A DNA stretch of 64,000 nt from Citrobacter sp. 18056. GTDB taxonomy: Bacteria > Pseudomonadota > Gammaproteobacteria > Enterobacterales > Enterobacteriaceae. The DNA is taken from assembly GCA_902706235.1 (NCBI GenBank), contig CACSJR010000002.1:124001-188000 (forward strand). Reading direction: 5' to 3'. The position numbers were made by a program, and so were the translations under genes. Of the stretch, positions 19,023-29,264 are shown one piece after another (the first letter of the stretch is position 1; each line of letters starts with the position of its first letter). The notes below the pieces were generated by a model, which was not told the DNA's origin, ran no database searches, and saw nothing but the letters and a program-made list of their open reading frames with translations.

Positions 19023-20001
19023 GATGACTCTCTGCGGCCAGTAAGGTGTTTAATCGCTCATAAACGGTCGCCGCACTCAGGTCGCTCAGTTGCGATGAGT
19101 CCTCAGGACGGCAAATGTGTTGGTTTTTTCCGTAGCCACCGATAAGACCCGGATCCGTAGGGCCATAAAGCGTGATATTCGGGCGATCCAGCGCAGCCGT
19201 TAAATGGCTGAGTCCGGTATCGACCGACACGACCGCACGCGCGCCTGCGAGAACGTGAGCAACCTTCTCAAGGCTCATTCGCGGCAGCACTTCCGCGTAA
19301 TCATGGCCTTCGGCTAAACGTTCTGCTCTGGCTTCTTCATGCGGCGCGCCCCACAGCAGTTTGATGTTCAGACCGCTACCCGCCAGCTTTGCAATCAGCT
19401 CCCGCCAGTGCGATTCCGGCCAGTGTTTATCGTCGCGCGTGGTGGCGTGCAGAAATACGAGGTAAGGCGTCGCCGTGGCGCCGTCGGTGTTCACAAAATG
19501 CTGCGCAATTGCATAATCACCCTGCTGATCGGGCTGTGCATAGCCGAGGCTTTTCGCGAACAGCTCACGGGTACGTTCGACCGCATGCTGCTGTTTTTCG
19601 ATGCGATGGCGGCGGTTGTAGAACAGGCTCGCCAGTGGTTCGCGGGCGCTTTGCCAGTCCATGCCGTGCTTGATACCGTGCGCGAGGCGTGTGACCAGCG
19701 CCGCGCTTTTCACCAGTCCTTGGGCGTCGATGATGGCGTCATACTTTTCGGTCTGCACTTTTTGGCGAAACGCGAGGCGTTCGGCCTTTACGGGGGCTGA
19801 GAACCACGCTTTGCGCCAGCGGCGGATAGCCACCGGGATAACCTTGTCTACTGCGGCGTGCCAGCTGGGAATTTGCGCAAAGCCTTCTTCAACTACCCAG
19901 TCAAAACGGATACCCGGAATCGCCTGAACGGCGTCGGTCAGCGCAGGCAATGTGTGAAGCACATCGCCCATTGAGGACGTTTTAACGATCAATACGCGCA
20001 T
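19015..20001 (-). CDS. waaC: Lipopolysaccharide heptosyltransferase I
   Basis: This 328-residue GT9 enzyme transfers the first L,D-heptose onto Kdo. It starts MRVLIVKTSSMGDVLHTLPA, with the Asp13 general base in the MGDVLHTLPA motif, and has the nucleotide-binding VSVDTGLSHLTAALDRPNI near residue 260. Three bases separate it from the waaF stop. Length and sequence agree with E. coli WaaC. Confidence 0.96.
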   Translation of the reverse strand: MRVLIVKTSSMGDVLHTLPALTDAVQAIPGIRFDWVVEEGFAQIPSWHAAVDKVIPVAIRRWRKAWFSAPVKAERLAFRQKVQTEKYDAIIDAQGLVKSAALVTRLAHGIKHGMDWQSAREPLASLFYNRRHRIEKQQHAVERTRELFAKSLGYAQPDQQGDYAIAQHFVNTDGATATPYLVFLHATTRDDKHWPESHWRELIAKLAGSGLNIKLLWGAPHEEARAERLAEGHDYAEVLPRMSLEKVAHVLAGARAVVSVDTGLSHLTAALDRPNITLYGPTDPGLIGGYGKNQHICRPEDSSQLSDLSAATVYERLNTLLAAESHHA

Positions 20002-20004
20002 CCG

Positions 20005-21051
20005 TTATGCGTCCTCGGCCAGCAGCAGCTGGTTTAATTCTTCCAGCACGCGGGCAGGCGTAATGTCGATCAGGCTCTGATGATAGCCCTCTTCGGCGTC
20101 GCCTTTACGCACTTTGTGGTAGCCGGTAATCAGGCGGATAACCTTGGCTTTATGCGACAGCGGCGGTGTGAAATCCGGGCTACTTGGGCCATACAGCGCA
20201 ACCAGTGGCCGGTTCAGCGCTGCGGCGACGTGCATCAGACCAGAATCATTGGTGACGACCGCTTTACAGGCAGCAAGCAGAACCACGGCCTGTTCAAGCT
20301 GCGTTTCACCCGCCAGGTTGCGGCACCAGGCCTGCTGTTCCTGGCTGAGCGTCGCCAGGATTTCGTTCCCGGCATCGTGGTCTTTGGCTGAGCCGAATAA
20401 CACCACCTGATAACCTTCATCGATCAGCTGTTTCGCCAGTTCTGCATAGTGATAGTGCGGCCAGCGTTTTGCCGGACCAAATTCCGCTCCGGGGCAGAAG
20501 CCAATCATCTGGCGTTCAGCGGAAAGCGAAAATGCGGCAGCCATCTGTAACTTTTCACTTTCGCTGACCTGGAGCTGTGGCCAGAGCAGTGGCTGCGGTA
20601 AATCTTTCGCAGAACGTATGAAACCTTTGTTATACGCCAGCGCGACATAGCGCTCGACCATCAGCGGCCAGGCCGCTTTGTCGAGGACGCGGACATCATT
20701 CAGTAAACCGTAGCGCATTTCGCCACGCCAGCCGGTACGTTGTGAAATTCCCGCAAAGTACGGGACCAGAGCCGACTTGAAAGAGTTCGGCAGGACGTAA
20801 GCGCGATCGTAGCGTTTTTCACGCAGACTGCGTCCGAGTCGACGGCGTTCGCTAATTTCCAGCGCACCATGACCGAGCGGCATCGGGATGGCTTCATTCA
20901 CTTCCGGCATACGCGATAAAAGCGGACGGCACCACGCGGGTGCCATCACATCAATGATCGCCTGGGGATAGCGCGCCTTGAGCGTGCGATAGAGACTTTG
21001 CGACATCATCATGTCGCCCACCCATGACGGGCCAATCACCAATATCTTCAT
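20005..21051 (-). CDS. waaF: ADP-heptose:LPS heptosyltransferase II
   Basis: The 348-residue GT9 enzyme adds heptose II to heptose I. It begins MKILVIGPSWVGDMMMSQSL and carries VTNDSGLMHVAAALNRPLVA as the donor-binding block. The first two bases of its ATG are the terminal bases of an ERIC element, and the upstream AAGGA ribosome binding site with 8-nt spacing is also inside that element. Translation initiation of this gene is therefore shaped by the repeat. Confidence 0.96.
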   Translation of the reverse strand: MKILVIGPSWVGDMMMSQSLYRTLKARYPQAIIDVMAPAWCRPLLSRMPEVNEAIPMPLGHGALEISERRRLGRSLREKRYDRAYVLPNSFKSALVPYFAGISQRTGWRGEMRYGLLNDVRVLDKAAWPLMVERYVALAYNKGFIRSAKDLPQPLLWPQLQVSESEKLQMAAAFSLSAERQMIGFCPGAEFGPAKRWPHYHYAELAKQLIDEGYQVVLFGSAKDHDAGNEILATLSQEQQAWCRNLAGETQLEQAVVLLAACKAVVTNDSGLMHVAAALNRPLVALYGPSSPDFTPPLSHKAKVIRLITGYHKVRKGDAEEGYHQSLIDITPARVLEELNQLLLAEDA

Positions 21052-21174
21052 TCACTTCATCCTTCAAGCTGTCTCTGCGTTGGCTGCCTTCATTCACCCC
21101 AGTCACATAGTTATCCTATGCTCCTGGGGGTCATTCAGTTGCCGCCTTGATACCGCTTCAATGATTTTGTGAAT
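21050..21174. repeat. ERIC element (125 bp) joining hldD and waaF
   Basis: The ERIC core is clear (TTCACCCCAGTCAC, then ATGCTCCTGGGGGTCATTC, with a variant centre). The ends ATTCAC at 21050-21055 and GTGAAT at 21169-21174 are inverted repeats. On the reverse strand it starts within the last hldD codons and ends at the waaF start codon, filling the whole intercistronic gap. Confidence 0.9.
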
Positions 21175-22111
21175 TTGTATCGCTGTCGCGGTTGAGCCAG
21201 TGCATGTATTCCGTCACGCCTTCGGCAACGGTTTTGAACGGCTTATCGTAGCCCGCAGCACGCAGGTTAGTCAGGTCAGCCTGAGTAAACGCCTGATAGC
21301 GGCCTTTGAGTTTTTCCGGGAACGGAATGTACTCAATGCTGCCTTTCTGGTGATACGCAAGCGTTGCATCTGCCACGGCCTGGAAGGATTCCGCGCGGCC
21401 AGTGCCGAGGTTGAAAATACCGGACACGCCGTTTTCCCAGAACCACAGGTTCACTGCGGCAACATCGCCGACGTAAACGAAGTCGCGCTTAAAGCTGTCA
21501 CTGCCTTCGAACAGTTTCGGGCTTTCGCCATTGTTCAACTGGGTGTTGAGGTGGAAGGCTACGCTCGCCATGCTGCCTTTATGGCCTTCGCGCGGTCCGT
21601 AGACGTTGAAGTAACGGAAACCGACAACCGGAGAATCTACTTCTGGCAGGATTTGACGCACGTATTCGTCGAACAGGAATTTGGAGTAGCCGTAAACGTT
21701 CAGCGGCTTTTCATACTCGCGGGACTCGATAAAGTCAGACGTGCGGCCGCCGTAGGTTGCTGCAGAAGAGGCGTACAGGAACGGGATTTCGCGCTCCAGG
21801 CAGTAGTGCAGCAGTTCTTTGGAATACTGATAGTTGTTATCCATCATGTACTTGCCGTCCCACTCGGTGGTGGAAGAGCAGGCACCTTCGTGGAAGACGG
21901 CTTCGATTTCGCCCATCTCTTCACCAGACATAATCTGGATCAGAAAATCTTCTTTATCCATATAGTCGGCGATGTTCAGGTCGACCAGGTTAACGAATTT
22001 GGTGCCGTCTTTCAGGTTGTCCACCACCAGAATGTCAGTGATGCCTTTATCATTCAGGGCTTTAATAATGTTGCTGCCGATAAAGCCTGCGCCGCCGGTA
22101 ACGATGATCAT
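21158..22111 (-). CDS. hldD: ADP-L-glycero-D-manno-heptose-6-epimerase
   Basis: The 317-residue short-chain dehydrogenase-fold epimerase makes the ADP-L,D-heptose used by WaaC, WaaF and WaaQ. The Rossmann motif GGAGFIGSN lies at residues 6-14 and the catalytic pair Tyr140 and Lys144 in YGYSK. The start at 22111 gives the conserved [12 protein letters not shown]; a 63-residue upstream extension runs through the kbl divergent promoter and is rejected. The C-terminus is about seven residues longer than the 310-residue E. coli protein because the last codons (NSQNH) and the stop lie in the ERIC element. Confidence 0.97.
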   Translation of the reverse strand: MIIVTGGAGFIGSNIIKALNDKGITDILVVDNLKDGTKFVNLVDLNIADYMDKEDFLIQIMSGEEMGEIEAVFHEGACSSTTEWDGKYMMDNNYQYSKELLHYCLEREIPFLYASSAATYGGRTSDFIESREYEKPLNVYGYSKFLFDEYVRQILPEVDSPVVGFRYFNVYGPREGHKGSMASVAFHLNTQLNNGESPKLFEGSDSFKRDFVYVGDVAAVNLWFWENGVSGIFNLGTGRAESFQAVADATLAYHQKGSIEYIPFPEKLKGRYQAFTQADLTNLRAAGYDKPFKTVAEGVTEYMHWLNRDSDTNSQNH

Positions 22112-22325
22112 AACGATAACCTTTGAATGTGGGTGACCGGGACTATCCCGGACGCTAATGGTTCTTATCATACCATCACTACGCAGAGTCTTCACATTCA
22201 CCGACAACCCGCAAGGATACACGTGATTTATGCTACAAAAATGCTTAACCGACGCAGCGTCATCTCGTATAGACCTATAGCATTGGGTAATATGTTCCAA
22301 ATTTTGCCGAATCTGGAGAGTTGCA

Positions 22326-23522
22326 ATGCGTGGTGATTTTTACAAACAGTTAACCAGCGACCTGGAAACCGCCCGTGCGGAAGGGTTGTTTAAAGAAGAA
22401 CGCATCATTACCTCTGCCCAACAGGCGGACATTACCGTCGGTGATGGCAGCCATGTCATCAACTTCTGCGCTAACAACTATCTCGGCCTGGCAAACCATC
22501 CAGAGCTGATTGCTGCGGCAAAATCCGGGATGGACAGCCACGGATTTGGCATGGCCTCCGTGCGTTTCATCTGCGGAACGCAGGACAGCCACAAGGTTCT
22601 GGAAAAGAAACTGGCCGATTTCCTCGGTATGGAAGATGCGATTCTTTACTCCTCCTGCTTTGACGCCAACGGTGGTCTGTTTGAAACCCTGCTCGGCCCG
22701 GAAGACGCCATCATTTCTGATGCGCTGAACCACGCTTCCATTATTGATGGCGTGCGTCTGTGTAAAGCGAAGCGTTTCCGTTATGCCAATAACGATATGC
22801 AGGAACTGGAAACGCGCCTGAAAGAAGCTCGCGAAGCCGGCGCTCGCCATGTACTGATCGCCACAGACGGCGTGTTCTCGATGGATGGCGTGATTGCCAA
22901 CCTGAAAGGCGTTTGCGACCTGGCAGACAAATACGATGCGCTGGTGATGGTCGATGACTCCCATGCGGTCGGCTTTGTTGGCGAAAACGGTCGTGGCTCC
23001 CACGAATACTGCGATGTTCTGGATCGCGTAGACATCATCACCGGTACGCTGGGCAAAGCGCTCGGCGGTGCATCCGGCGGTTACACCGCGGCGCGTAAAG
23101 AGGTGGTCGAGTGGCTGCGTCAGCGGTCCCGCCCATACCTGTTCTCCAACTCACTGGCTCCGGCCATTGTTTCCGCGTCGATCAAAGTGCTGGAAATGGT
23201 GGAGTCAGGTGCTGAGCTGCGTGACCGCCTGTGGTCCAACGCGCGCTTGTTCCGCGAAAAAATGACCGCAGCAGGCTTTACCCTGGCCGGGGCCGATCAC
23301 GCCATTATCCCGGTGATGCTGGGTGAAGCGACCGTGGCGCAAGACTTTGCCCGCGAGCTGCAAAAAGAAGGGATTTACGTCACCGGTTTCTTCTACCCGG
23401 TGGTGCCAAAAGGTCAGGCGCGTATCCGCACGCAGATGTCTGCGGCGCATACCCCTGAGCAAATTGAACGTGCGGTGGACGCGTTTACCCGCATCGGTAA
23501 GCAACTGGGCGTGATTGCCTGA
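22326..23522 (+). CDS. kbl: Glycine C-acetyltransferase (2-amino-3-ketobutyrate CoA ligase)
   Basis: The 398-residue PLP enzyme of the alpha-oxoamine synthase family splits 2-amino-3-ketobutyrate with CoA into glycine and acetyl-CoA, the second step of threonine breakdown. The PLP lysine is Lys244 ([11 protein letters not shown]); VDDSHAVG at 209-216 binds the cofactor. GGAGAG precedes the ATG. Nine bases separate it from tdh. In E. coli the operon is repressed by Lrp and relieved by leucine; I did not identify Lrp sites in the 214-bp region shared with hldD. Confidence 0.97.
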   Translation: MRGDFYKQLTSDLETARAEGLFKEERIITSAQQADITVGDGSHVINFCANNYLGLANHPELIAAAKSGMDSHGFGMASVRFICGTQDSHKVLEKKLADFLGMEDAILYSSCFDANGGLFETLLGPEDAIISDALNHASIIDGVRLCKAKRFRYANNDMQELETRLKEAREAGARHVLIATDGVFSMDGVIANLKGVCDLADKYDALVMVDDSHAVGFVGENGRGSHEYCDVLDRVDIITGTLGKALGGASGGYTAARKEVVEWLRQRSRPYLFSNSLAPAIVSASIKVLEMVESGAELRDRLWSNARLFREKMTAAGFTLAGADHAIIPVMLGEATVAQDFARELQKEGIYVTGFFYPVVPKGQARIRTQMSAAHTPEQIERAVDAFTRIGKQLGVIA

Positions 23523-23531
23523 GGATGTGAG

Positions 23532-24557
23532 ATGAAAGCATTATCGAAACTGAAGGCCGAAGAAGGTATCTGGATGAACGACGTTCCGGAGCCGGAAGTC
23601 GGTCATAACGACCTGCTGATTAAGATTCGCAAAACCGCTATTTGTGGCACCGACGTGCACATCTATAACTGGGATGAATGGTCACAGAAAACCATCCCGG
23701 TTCCGATGGTCGTGGGTCACGAGTATGTCGGTGAAGTGGTCGGTATCGGCCAGGAAGTGAAAGGTTTTAAAATCGGCGATCGTGTTTCCGGTGAAGGTCA
23801 CATCACCTGCGGCCACTGCCGTAACTGTCGCGCGGGCCGCACGCATCTTTGCCGCAACACCACGGGTGTCGGGGTAAACCGTCCGGGCTGTTTCGCAGAA
23901 TATCTGGTTCTGCCGGCGTTCAACGCCTTTAAAATCCCGGATAACATTTCTGACGATCTGGCGTCCATCTTTGACCCGTTCGGTAATGCAGTTCATACGG
24001 CGCTGTCGTTTGATCTGGTCGGTGAAGACGTGCTGGTGTCCGGCGCAGGCCCCATCGGTATTATGGCCGCAGCCGTCGCGAAACACGTTGGTGCGCGTAA
24101 CGTCGTGATTACTGACGTGAATGAATACCGTCTGGATCTGGCGCGTAAAATGGGCGTGACTCGTGCGGTTAACGTGTCCAAAGAAAGCCTGACTGATGTC
24201 ATGGCCGAACTGGGCATGACCGAAGGGTTTGACGTGGGCCTGGAAATGTCAGGCGCACCGCCAGCGTTCCGCACCATGCTTGATACCATGAACCACGGCG
24301 GGCGTATTGCGATGTTGGGAATACCGCCATCAGATATGTCTATCGACTGGACCAAAGTCATCTTCAAGGGCTTGTTCATCAAAGGTATCTATGGTCGTGA
24401 GATGTTCGAGACCTGGTATAAGATGGCGGCGCTTATTCAGTCAGGGCTGGATCTCTCCCCAATCATTACCCACCGTTTCGGCGTTGATGACTTCCAGAAA
24501 GGCTTTGACGCGATGCGTTCCGGCCAGTCCGGGAAAGTGATTTTGAGCTGGGATTAA
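23532..24557 (+). CDS. tdh: L-threonine 3-dehydrogenase
   Basis: The 341-residue zinc-dependent medium-chain dehydrogenase oxidises threonine to 2-amino-3-ketobutyrate using NAD. The catalytic zinc ligands are Cys38, His63 and Glu64; the structural zinc site is Cys93, Cys96, Cys99 and Cys107. A GAGGATGTGAG ribosome binding region precedes the ATG. It works directly before Kbl in the pathway although it is the second gene. Ends at a strong terminator. Confidence 0.97.
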   Translation: MKALSKLKAEEGIWMNDVPEPEVGHNDLLIKIRKTAICGTDVHIYNWDEWSQKTIPVPMVVGHEYVGEVVGIGQEVKGFKIGDRVSGEGHITCGHCRNCRAGRTHLCRNTTGVGVNRPGCFAEYLVLPAFNAFKIPDNISDDLASIFDPFGNAVHTALSFDLVGEDVLVSGAGPIGIMAAAVAKHVGARNVVITDVNEYRLDLARKMGVTRAVNVSKESLTDVMAELGMTEGFDVGLEMSGAPPAFRTMLDTMNHGGRIAMLGIPPSDMSIDWTKVIFKGLFIKGIYGREMFETWYKMAALIQSGLDLSPIITHRFGVDDFQKGFDAMRSGQSGKVILSWD

Positions 24558-24561
24558 CCCT

Positions 24562-24586
24562 AAAAAGCGCCTTCGGGCGCTTTTTT
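24562..24586 (+). terminator. Terminator of kbl-tdh
   Basis: AAAAGCGCC/GGCGCTTTT with a TTCG tetraloop and a T-run, 5 bp after the tdh stop codon. Confidence 0.93.
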
Positions 24587-24700
24587 CTGCAACCTAATTC
24601 ACGTAGTTTGTCCAAAAAAAGATTTTCGCCAACTTTTCTTCGCTTTTTATTCCCCACGTTTATAAAGTCTGTTGAGGTTTCATTTAACTTTATAACGCCT

Positions 24701-25498
24701 ATGTTCAAACTCACCGTTTGTTTGTTGACCTTCAATTCTGCGCGCCTGCTGAATGAAGTCCTGCCTCCGCTGGTTACCGTTGCGGATGAGTTTATTGTGG
24801 TGGATTCTGGCAGCACGGATAAGACGTTAGATATTTGTCATGATTATGCTCTGACAATACATCACCATCCCTATTCCATGCATGGCGCACAAATGCGCCA
24901 TGCAACTGAGTTATCCAGCAATGATTGGGTGCTTTGTATGGACAGCGATGAAATTCTGGATGCTGAAACGGTTGAATTTATTTTGGCGCTAAAAGCGGGC
25001 AACGAACCGGAAGCAGATCACGCCTGGCGTATTTCTCGTTACTGGCATGTGTTGGGGGAAGAAGTACGCACGATTTATCCCGTCTCTTCGCCTGATTATC
25101 CGGTGCGATTGTTTAACCGTACCCAGGCCCGGTTCAACGATCGTCCGGTCGATGACAAGGTTGAAGGTAATCTTCAGACGGCCAAAATCCCAGGCCACGT
25201 GCGGCACGATACCTTTTACTCACTTCATGAAGTTTTCAATAAACTCAATGGTTACACCACTCGACTGGTGAAATATCAGAATATCAGGCCATCGCTTGGT
25301 CGGGGTGTCATCAGTGCGATTGGCGCTTTTTTTAAATGGTATCTGTTTAGCGGTGCGTGGCGAAAAGGGAAAGTCGGTGCGGTCACGGGGCTATATGCGA
25401 CGCTTTATAGTTTTCTGAAGTATTTCAAAGCCTGGTGTGCTCACAATACAAAACAGGGAGCCGTGATGGAAAAACACACGGACTCCCGTCAGGTCTGA
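24701..25498 (+). CDS. GT2 glycosyltransferase, WaaE-like, at the K-12 waaH position
   Basis: The 265-residue protein (MFKLTVCLLTFNSARLLNEV) shows the GT2 blocks DSGSTDKT at residues 35-42 and DSDE at 81-84, plus a WaaE-type C-terminal half with FFKWYLFSGAWRKGKVG near the membrane-associated end. It resembles WaaE/KdtX-type core glucosyltransferases, not WaaH, although K-12 waaH occupies this spot between tdh and yibQ. A TTG start at 24608 is possible but adds an unconserved stretch. It stands alone and is convergent with yibQ by 1 bp. Substrate unknown. Confidence 0.75.
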   Translation: MFKLTVCLLTFNSARLLNEVLPPLVTVADEFIVVDSGSTDKTLDICHDYALTIHHHPYSMHGAQMRHATELSSNDWVLCMDSDEILDAETVEFILALKAGNEPEADHAWRISRYWHVLGEEVRTIYPVSSPDYPVRLFNRTQARFNDRPVDDKVEGNLQTAKIPGHVRHDTFYSLHEVFNKLNGYTTRLVKYQNIRPSLGRGVISAIGAFFKWYLFSGAWRKGKVGAVTGLYATLYSFLKYFKAWCAHNTKQGAVMEKHTDSRQV

Positions 25499-25499
25499 A

Positions 25500-26435
25500 T
25501 CAGGGCTGATCCCATCCCTGCCACTGTAGCTGCATATACTGCACCAGCGTGCTGTGGGTAATGCTGTCGCCGAGCACGGTAAAGAAGCGGGTGGCATACA
25601 CTGGCTGCTGTGCTTGTCTTGGTTTACACAGTTTCACACCATGGAAAGGGTTGTGCGACGCGGCGGGCTGCTGAACCGGGCCGCCATTCTGCGGCGTCGA
25701 CGTGTCTACCTGCTGTTCGTTGAGCAGGCTGCTCGGTCGCACCAGGGTGATATCCGGCGGCAAGTTGTACACCATCTGCTGAAGCACGCGAACCGTCGTT
25801 GGATGCGGGTGGCCAATCGCAATCGCCGAACCATTACGGCGCGCAAGCTGAATCGCACGATTAAACTGCACCCGAATATCCGCCTCGTTTTGTTTGTCAT
25901 CCAGGAACACTCTACGCTTGATGACCTTCACGCCCGTCCCGGCGGCGGCGCGCATCGACTGGCTGTTGCCAATCGTCATGCTGTCGAGGAAATAGAAATT
26001 GTAGTGGCTCAGCGTCTGCATCACTTTCTGCATGCCGAACAGGCTCGAGGTCATGGCGCTGCCCATGTGGTTATTCAGCCCCACGGCGTAGGGCACTTTG
26101 CCGACCGCATCACGAATAATACGATCAATCTCTGCGCTGCTCATGTCCGGACGAAGGGTGTCTTTCTCCAGCGGCTGCTTGCTGAGTGGCGCCATCGGCA
26201 GGTGGATCAGGACTTCATGACCGCCGTTATGGGCTTTAGTCGCCATTTCGCGGGCGTGGGGAGCATTGGGTAACACGGCTACGGAGATAGTATTGGGCAG
26301 GGCCAGTACCTGATTTTCTTGCTGGGGGCGATAGCCAAAATCATCAATGACTATCGAGAGTTTTCCGGCGTGGGCCGGGGAAATCATCGCCAGTACGGCG
26401 GCGACGGACAACGCTAACGAGCGAAATTGAAGCAA
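25500..26435 (-). CDS. yibQ: Periplasmic divergent polysaccharide deacetylase-family protein YibQ
   Basis: The 311-residue protein has a signal peptide (about 23 residues, ending SPAHA) and a NodB-like barrel of the divergent polysaccharide deacetylase 2 family, with IVIDDFGYR at the metal-site start, HLPMAP, LNNHMGS and IGHPHP. The enzymatic activity is not established. It lies 3 bp after envC in gpmM-envC-yibQ, which suggests a cell-wall role. Confidence 0.9.
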   Translation of the reverse strand: MLQFRSLALSVAAVLAMISPAHAGKLSIVIDDFGYRPQQENQVLALPNTISVAVLPNAPHAREMATKAHNGGHEVLIHLPMAPLSKQPLEKDTLRPDMSSAEIDRIIRDAVGKVPYAVGLNNHMGSAMTSSLFGMQKVMQTLSHYNFYFLDSMTIGNSQSMRAAAGTGVKVIKRRVFLDDKQNEADIRVQFNRAIQLARRNGSAIAIGHPHPTTVRVLQQMVYNLPPDITLVRPSSLLNEQQVDTSTPQNGGPVQQPAASHNPFHGVKLCKPRQAQQPVYATRFFTVLGDSITHSTLVQYMQLQWQGWDQP

Positions 26436-26438
26436 AAC

Positions 26439-27710
26439 TTATCTTCCCAACCACGGCTGTGGATTGACCGCCTGACCCTGGCGGCGAATTTCGAAGTAAA
26501 GTGACGGTCGGCCCTGACCACCACTGCTGCCCACAAGGGCAATCGGCTGACCCGCGCGAACCTGGGTCCCGACGCTGACCAGCGCGCTCTGATTATAGCC
26601 ATACAGGCTCATGTCGCCTTTACCGTGCTCAACGACAACCACAAGGCCGTAGCCCTGCAACCAGTCGGCGAGGATCACCCGGCCATCGGCAATGGCTTTT
26701 ACCTCGGTGCCTTCAGACGCACCGATAACCATCCCTTTCCAACGTAGTTCACCCTGAAGCTGTTCGCCATAGCGATGCAACGTTGGGCCGCGAACTGGCC
26801 AGTAGGCCTGACCGCGCGGTGAGCCCAGGCCGCCCGTACGGGACATCAGCGAGCGTTCACTTTCGGAAGGTTTATAGGTAGTGCCTTTACGCGAGGCGTC
26901 CTGCTGGCGGTCGCGTACGGCCTGCGCTTCACGGGCTTCGCGGTCTGCGCGAGCGCGCGCGGCTGCGGCGGCCTGTGCAATGCGGGAGCGCATGCGTGAT
27001 TCGTTGGCCCGCATTTCGGAAAGCTGTTGTTGGCCTGCCTGAATCGAGGATTCAAGCCCGGCGAGGGTTTTCTTACGTTCGTTACGCGCTTGCTCAAGCT
27101 TGGCCTGCTGCGCTTTCTGCTCATACAGCAGCGTTTGCTGTTGGCTCTGTTTCTCTTCCAGCTCGGCTTTTTGCGAGGTCACTTCTTCGCGCGTCTGTTT
27201 CAGTTCGGCGATGGTTTCCTGGCGCGCCTGGTTGAGGTAACCAAAATAGGCCTGCAGACGTTGTCCGCGTTGGCTCTCTTCACCGCTTAAAATCAGCTGA
27301 ATACCGGTATGCTCACCCTGACGAAACGCGGCATCAAGCTGTGCTGCGAGGCTGCGTTCCTGAGCGGCTTTTTGCTTTTCAAGTTTAGCAATCGACGCGT
27401 TCATGGCATCGACCTGCTTATTGAGGTCAGCGAGGGTATTCTGGGTGTCCCGCAGTTTGCGGGCAGCGGCGGAAATGGCTTCTTCCTGCTTTTTGAGCTG
27501 GGCGAGGAGAGCAGAGCGCTGTTGCTGCTGTTGGCGAACCGCCTTCTCTTTACTGGCGATATCAGCCTGAATAGATTTTAGCTGGTCGCGATCGTCCGCG
27601 TGAGCATACGTCGCGCACAGCAATACGCCAGCGCTGACTGCGCTGGCGTAACAAATGGATCGGACTGCCGTCGCGAGCCATATATTTGAAAAAATCGCCT
27701 TTCCCCTCAT
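26439..27710 (-). CDS. envC: Murein hydrolase activator EnvC
   Basis: The 423-residue periplasmic protein activates the amidases AmiA and AmiB at the division septum, under FtsEX control. A signal sequence ends near residue 38 (ATYAHA), followed by a long coiled coil from about 40 to 270 rich in Gln, Glu and Lys, then a C-terminal LytM domain with degenerate metal ligands. The first residues differ from E. coli, so the exact start is uncertain; the ATG at 27710 lies 9 bp after the gpmM stop. Confidence 0.95.
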   Translation of the reverse strand: MRGKAIFSNIWLATAVRSICYASAVSAGVLLCATYAHADDRDQLKSIQADIASKEKAVRQQQQQRSALLAQLKKQEEAISAAARKLRDTQNTLADLNKQVDAMNASIAKLEKQKAAQERSLAAQLDAAFRQGEHTGIQLILSGEESQRGQRLQAYFGYLNQARQETIAELKQTREEVTSQKAELEEKQSQQQTLLYEQKAQQAKLEQARNERKKTLAGLESSIQAGQQQLSEMRANESRMRSRIAQAAAAARARADREAREAQAVRDRQQDASRKGTTYKPSESERSLMSRTGGLGSPRGQAYWPVRGPTLHRYGEQLQGELRWKGMVIGASEGTEVKAIADGRVILADWLQGYGLVVVVEHGKGDMSLYGYNQSALVSVGTQVRAGQPIALVGSSGGQGRPSLYFEIRRQGQAVNPQPWLGR

Positions 27711-27719
27711 GGGGAGGGA

Positions 27720-29264
27720 TTATTCCACGATGAACAGCGGCTTGCCAGTCATCTCTTCCGGCACGTCCATGCCCATCAGGGTCAGCATGGTTGGTGCGAT
27801 ATCGGAAAGTTTACCGCCATCGACCGCTTTAACCGCTTTGCCGCCAACGTAAATCAGCGGTACAGGCAGGTTAGTATGTGCGGTGTGTGCCTGGCCAGTA
27901 GCCGGATCACGCATCTGCTCGGCGTTACCGTGGTCAGCAGTGATAAGTAACTGACCGCCAACGGATTCTACCGCTGCAGTGACTTCAGCAATGCAGTTAT
28001 CCAGCGCTTCAATCGCCTGAACTGCTGCTTCCATCACACCGGTGTGGCCAACCATGTCGCCATTCGGGTAGTTACAGATGATGGTGTCGTACTTGCCACC
28101 CTTGATTGCGCCGACCAATTTTTCAGTCAATTCTGCCGAACTCATTTCTGGCTGCAGATCGTAGGTCGCGACTTTCGGGGAGTTGATAAGGATTCGCTCT
28201 TCACCCACAAACGGGTCTTCTACGCCGCCGTTGAAGAAGAAGGTGACGTGTGCGTATTTCTCGGTTTCAGAGATACGAAGCTGGGTTTTGTCCTTCTTCG
28301 CCATCCACTCGCCGAAGGTGTTCGCGAGAGACGTTGGTGGGTATGCGCAAGGGGCTTTAATGTCAGCCGCGTATTCGGTCAGCATGATGTAGTCGAGATT
28401 GACCACTTTCTTACGGGCGAAGCCGTCGAAGTCAGCGTTAACGAAAGCACGGGTGATTTCACGGGCGCGGTCAGCACGGAAGTTCATGAAAATCAACGCA
28501 TCGCCATCTTCCATTGCTGCGTCGGCCTGACCTTCTGCACGGATAACGGTGGCTTTCACGAATTCGTCGTTTTCGTCACGCGCGTAAGCGGCTTCGAGGC
28601 CGGCAACGGCGGTGTCAGTCTGGAACTCGCCTTTCGCCAGGGTCATCAGATCATAAGCGTGTTCAACGCGATCCCAACGGTTGTCGCGGTCCATCGCGAA
28701 GTAACGGCCAATGATGGACGCTACGCGGCCTTTACCCAGCTCGGCAAATTTCTCTTCGAAACGCTGCAGAGTGGGTTTGGCGCTGCGCGGGGGAGTATCA
28801 CGGCCATCAAGGAAGGCGTGCAGATAGATTTTCTCTGCACCACGCTGAGCGGCCAGTTCTACCATCGCCAGGATGTGATCTTCGTGGCTGTGAACGCCAC
28901 CGGCAGACAGCAGGCCCATGATGTGTACGGCTTTGCCCGCCGCAACGGCTTTATCAACCGCGCCTGCCAGCACGCTGTTTTCAAAGAACGTACGCTCTTT
29001 GATTTCAACGTCCAGACGGGTCAGGTCCTGATACACGATACGGCCCGCGCCCAGGTTGACGTGGCCTACTTCGGAGTTACCCATCTGACGGTCCGGCAGA
29101 CCCACTTCCAGGCCGGAAGCGTCAATCAGCGTATGTGGACGTTTGGCCCACAGGGCATCCATAACTGGCGTTTTCGCATCGAAAATCGCGTTATCCTGCT
29201 GGTCTTCACGGTAGCCGTAGCCATCCAGAATCACCAGTACCATAGGTTTTTTAGTAACCGACAT
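27720..29264 (-). CDS. gpmM: Phosphoglycerate mutase, cofactor-independent
   Basis: The 514-residue manganese-dependent mutase interconverts 3- and 2-phosphoglycerate in glycolysis. The alkaline-phosphatase-fold nucleophile is Ser64 in GNSEVGHVN; the metal-binding [11 protein letters not shown] block is near the C-terminus. The start at 29264 ([17 protein letters not shown]) gives exactly the family length; an upstream frame adds seven unconserved residues. First gene of gpmM-envC-yibQ, divergent from yibN. Confidence 0.97.
   Translation of the reverse strand: MSVTKKPMVLVILDGYGYREDQQDNAIFDAKTPVMDALWAKRPHTLIDASGLEVGLPDRQMGNSEVGHVNLGAGRIVYQDLTRLDVEIKERTFFENSVLAGAVDKAVAAGKAVHIMGLLSAGGVHSHEDHILAMVELAAQRGAEKIYLHAFLDGRDTPPRSAKPTLQRFEEKFAELGKGRVASIIGRYFAMDRDNRWDRVEHAYDLMTLAKGEFQTDTAVAGLEAAYARDENDEFVKATVIRAEGQADAAMEDGDALIFMNFRADRAREITRAFVNADFDGFARKKVVNLDYIMLTEYAADIKAPCAYPPTSLANTFGEWMAKKDKTQLRISETEKYAHVTFFFNGGVEDPFVGEERILINSPKVATYDLQPEMSSAELTEKLVGAIKGGKYDTIICNYPNGDMVGHTGVMEAAVQAIEALDNCIAEVTAAVESVGGQLLITADHGNAEQMRDPATGQAHTAHTNLPVPLIYVGGKAVKAVDGGKLSDIAPTMLTLMGMDVPEEMTGKPLFIVE

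Noticed and set aside
21200..22126. Forward-strand open frame opposite hldD (308 residues)
   Set aside because: Lies inside hldD, whose epimerase motifs are complete; no domain seen in the antisense product.
24587..24700. PhoB box before the tdh-adjacent glycosyltransferase
   Set aside because: E. coli waaH at this position is PhoB-controlled, but no CTGTCAT-type direct repeats are visible here.
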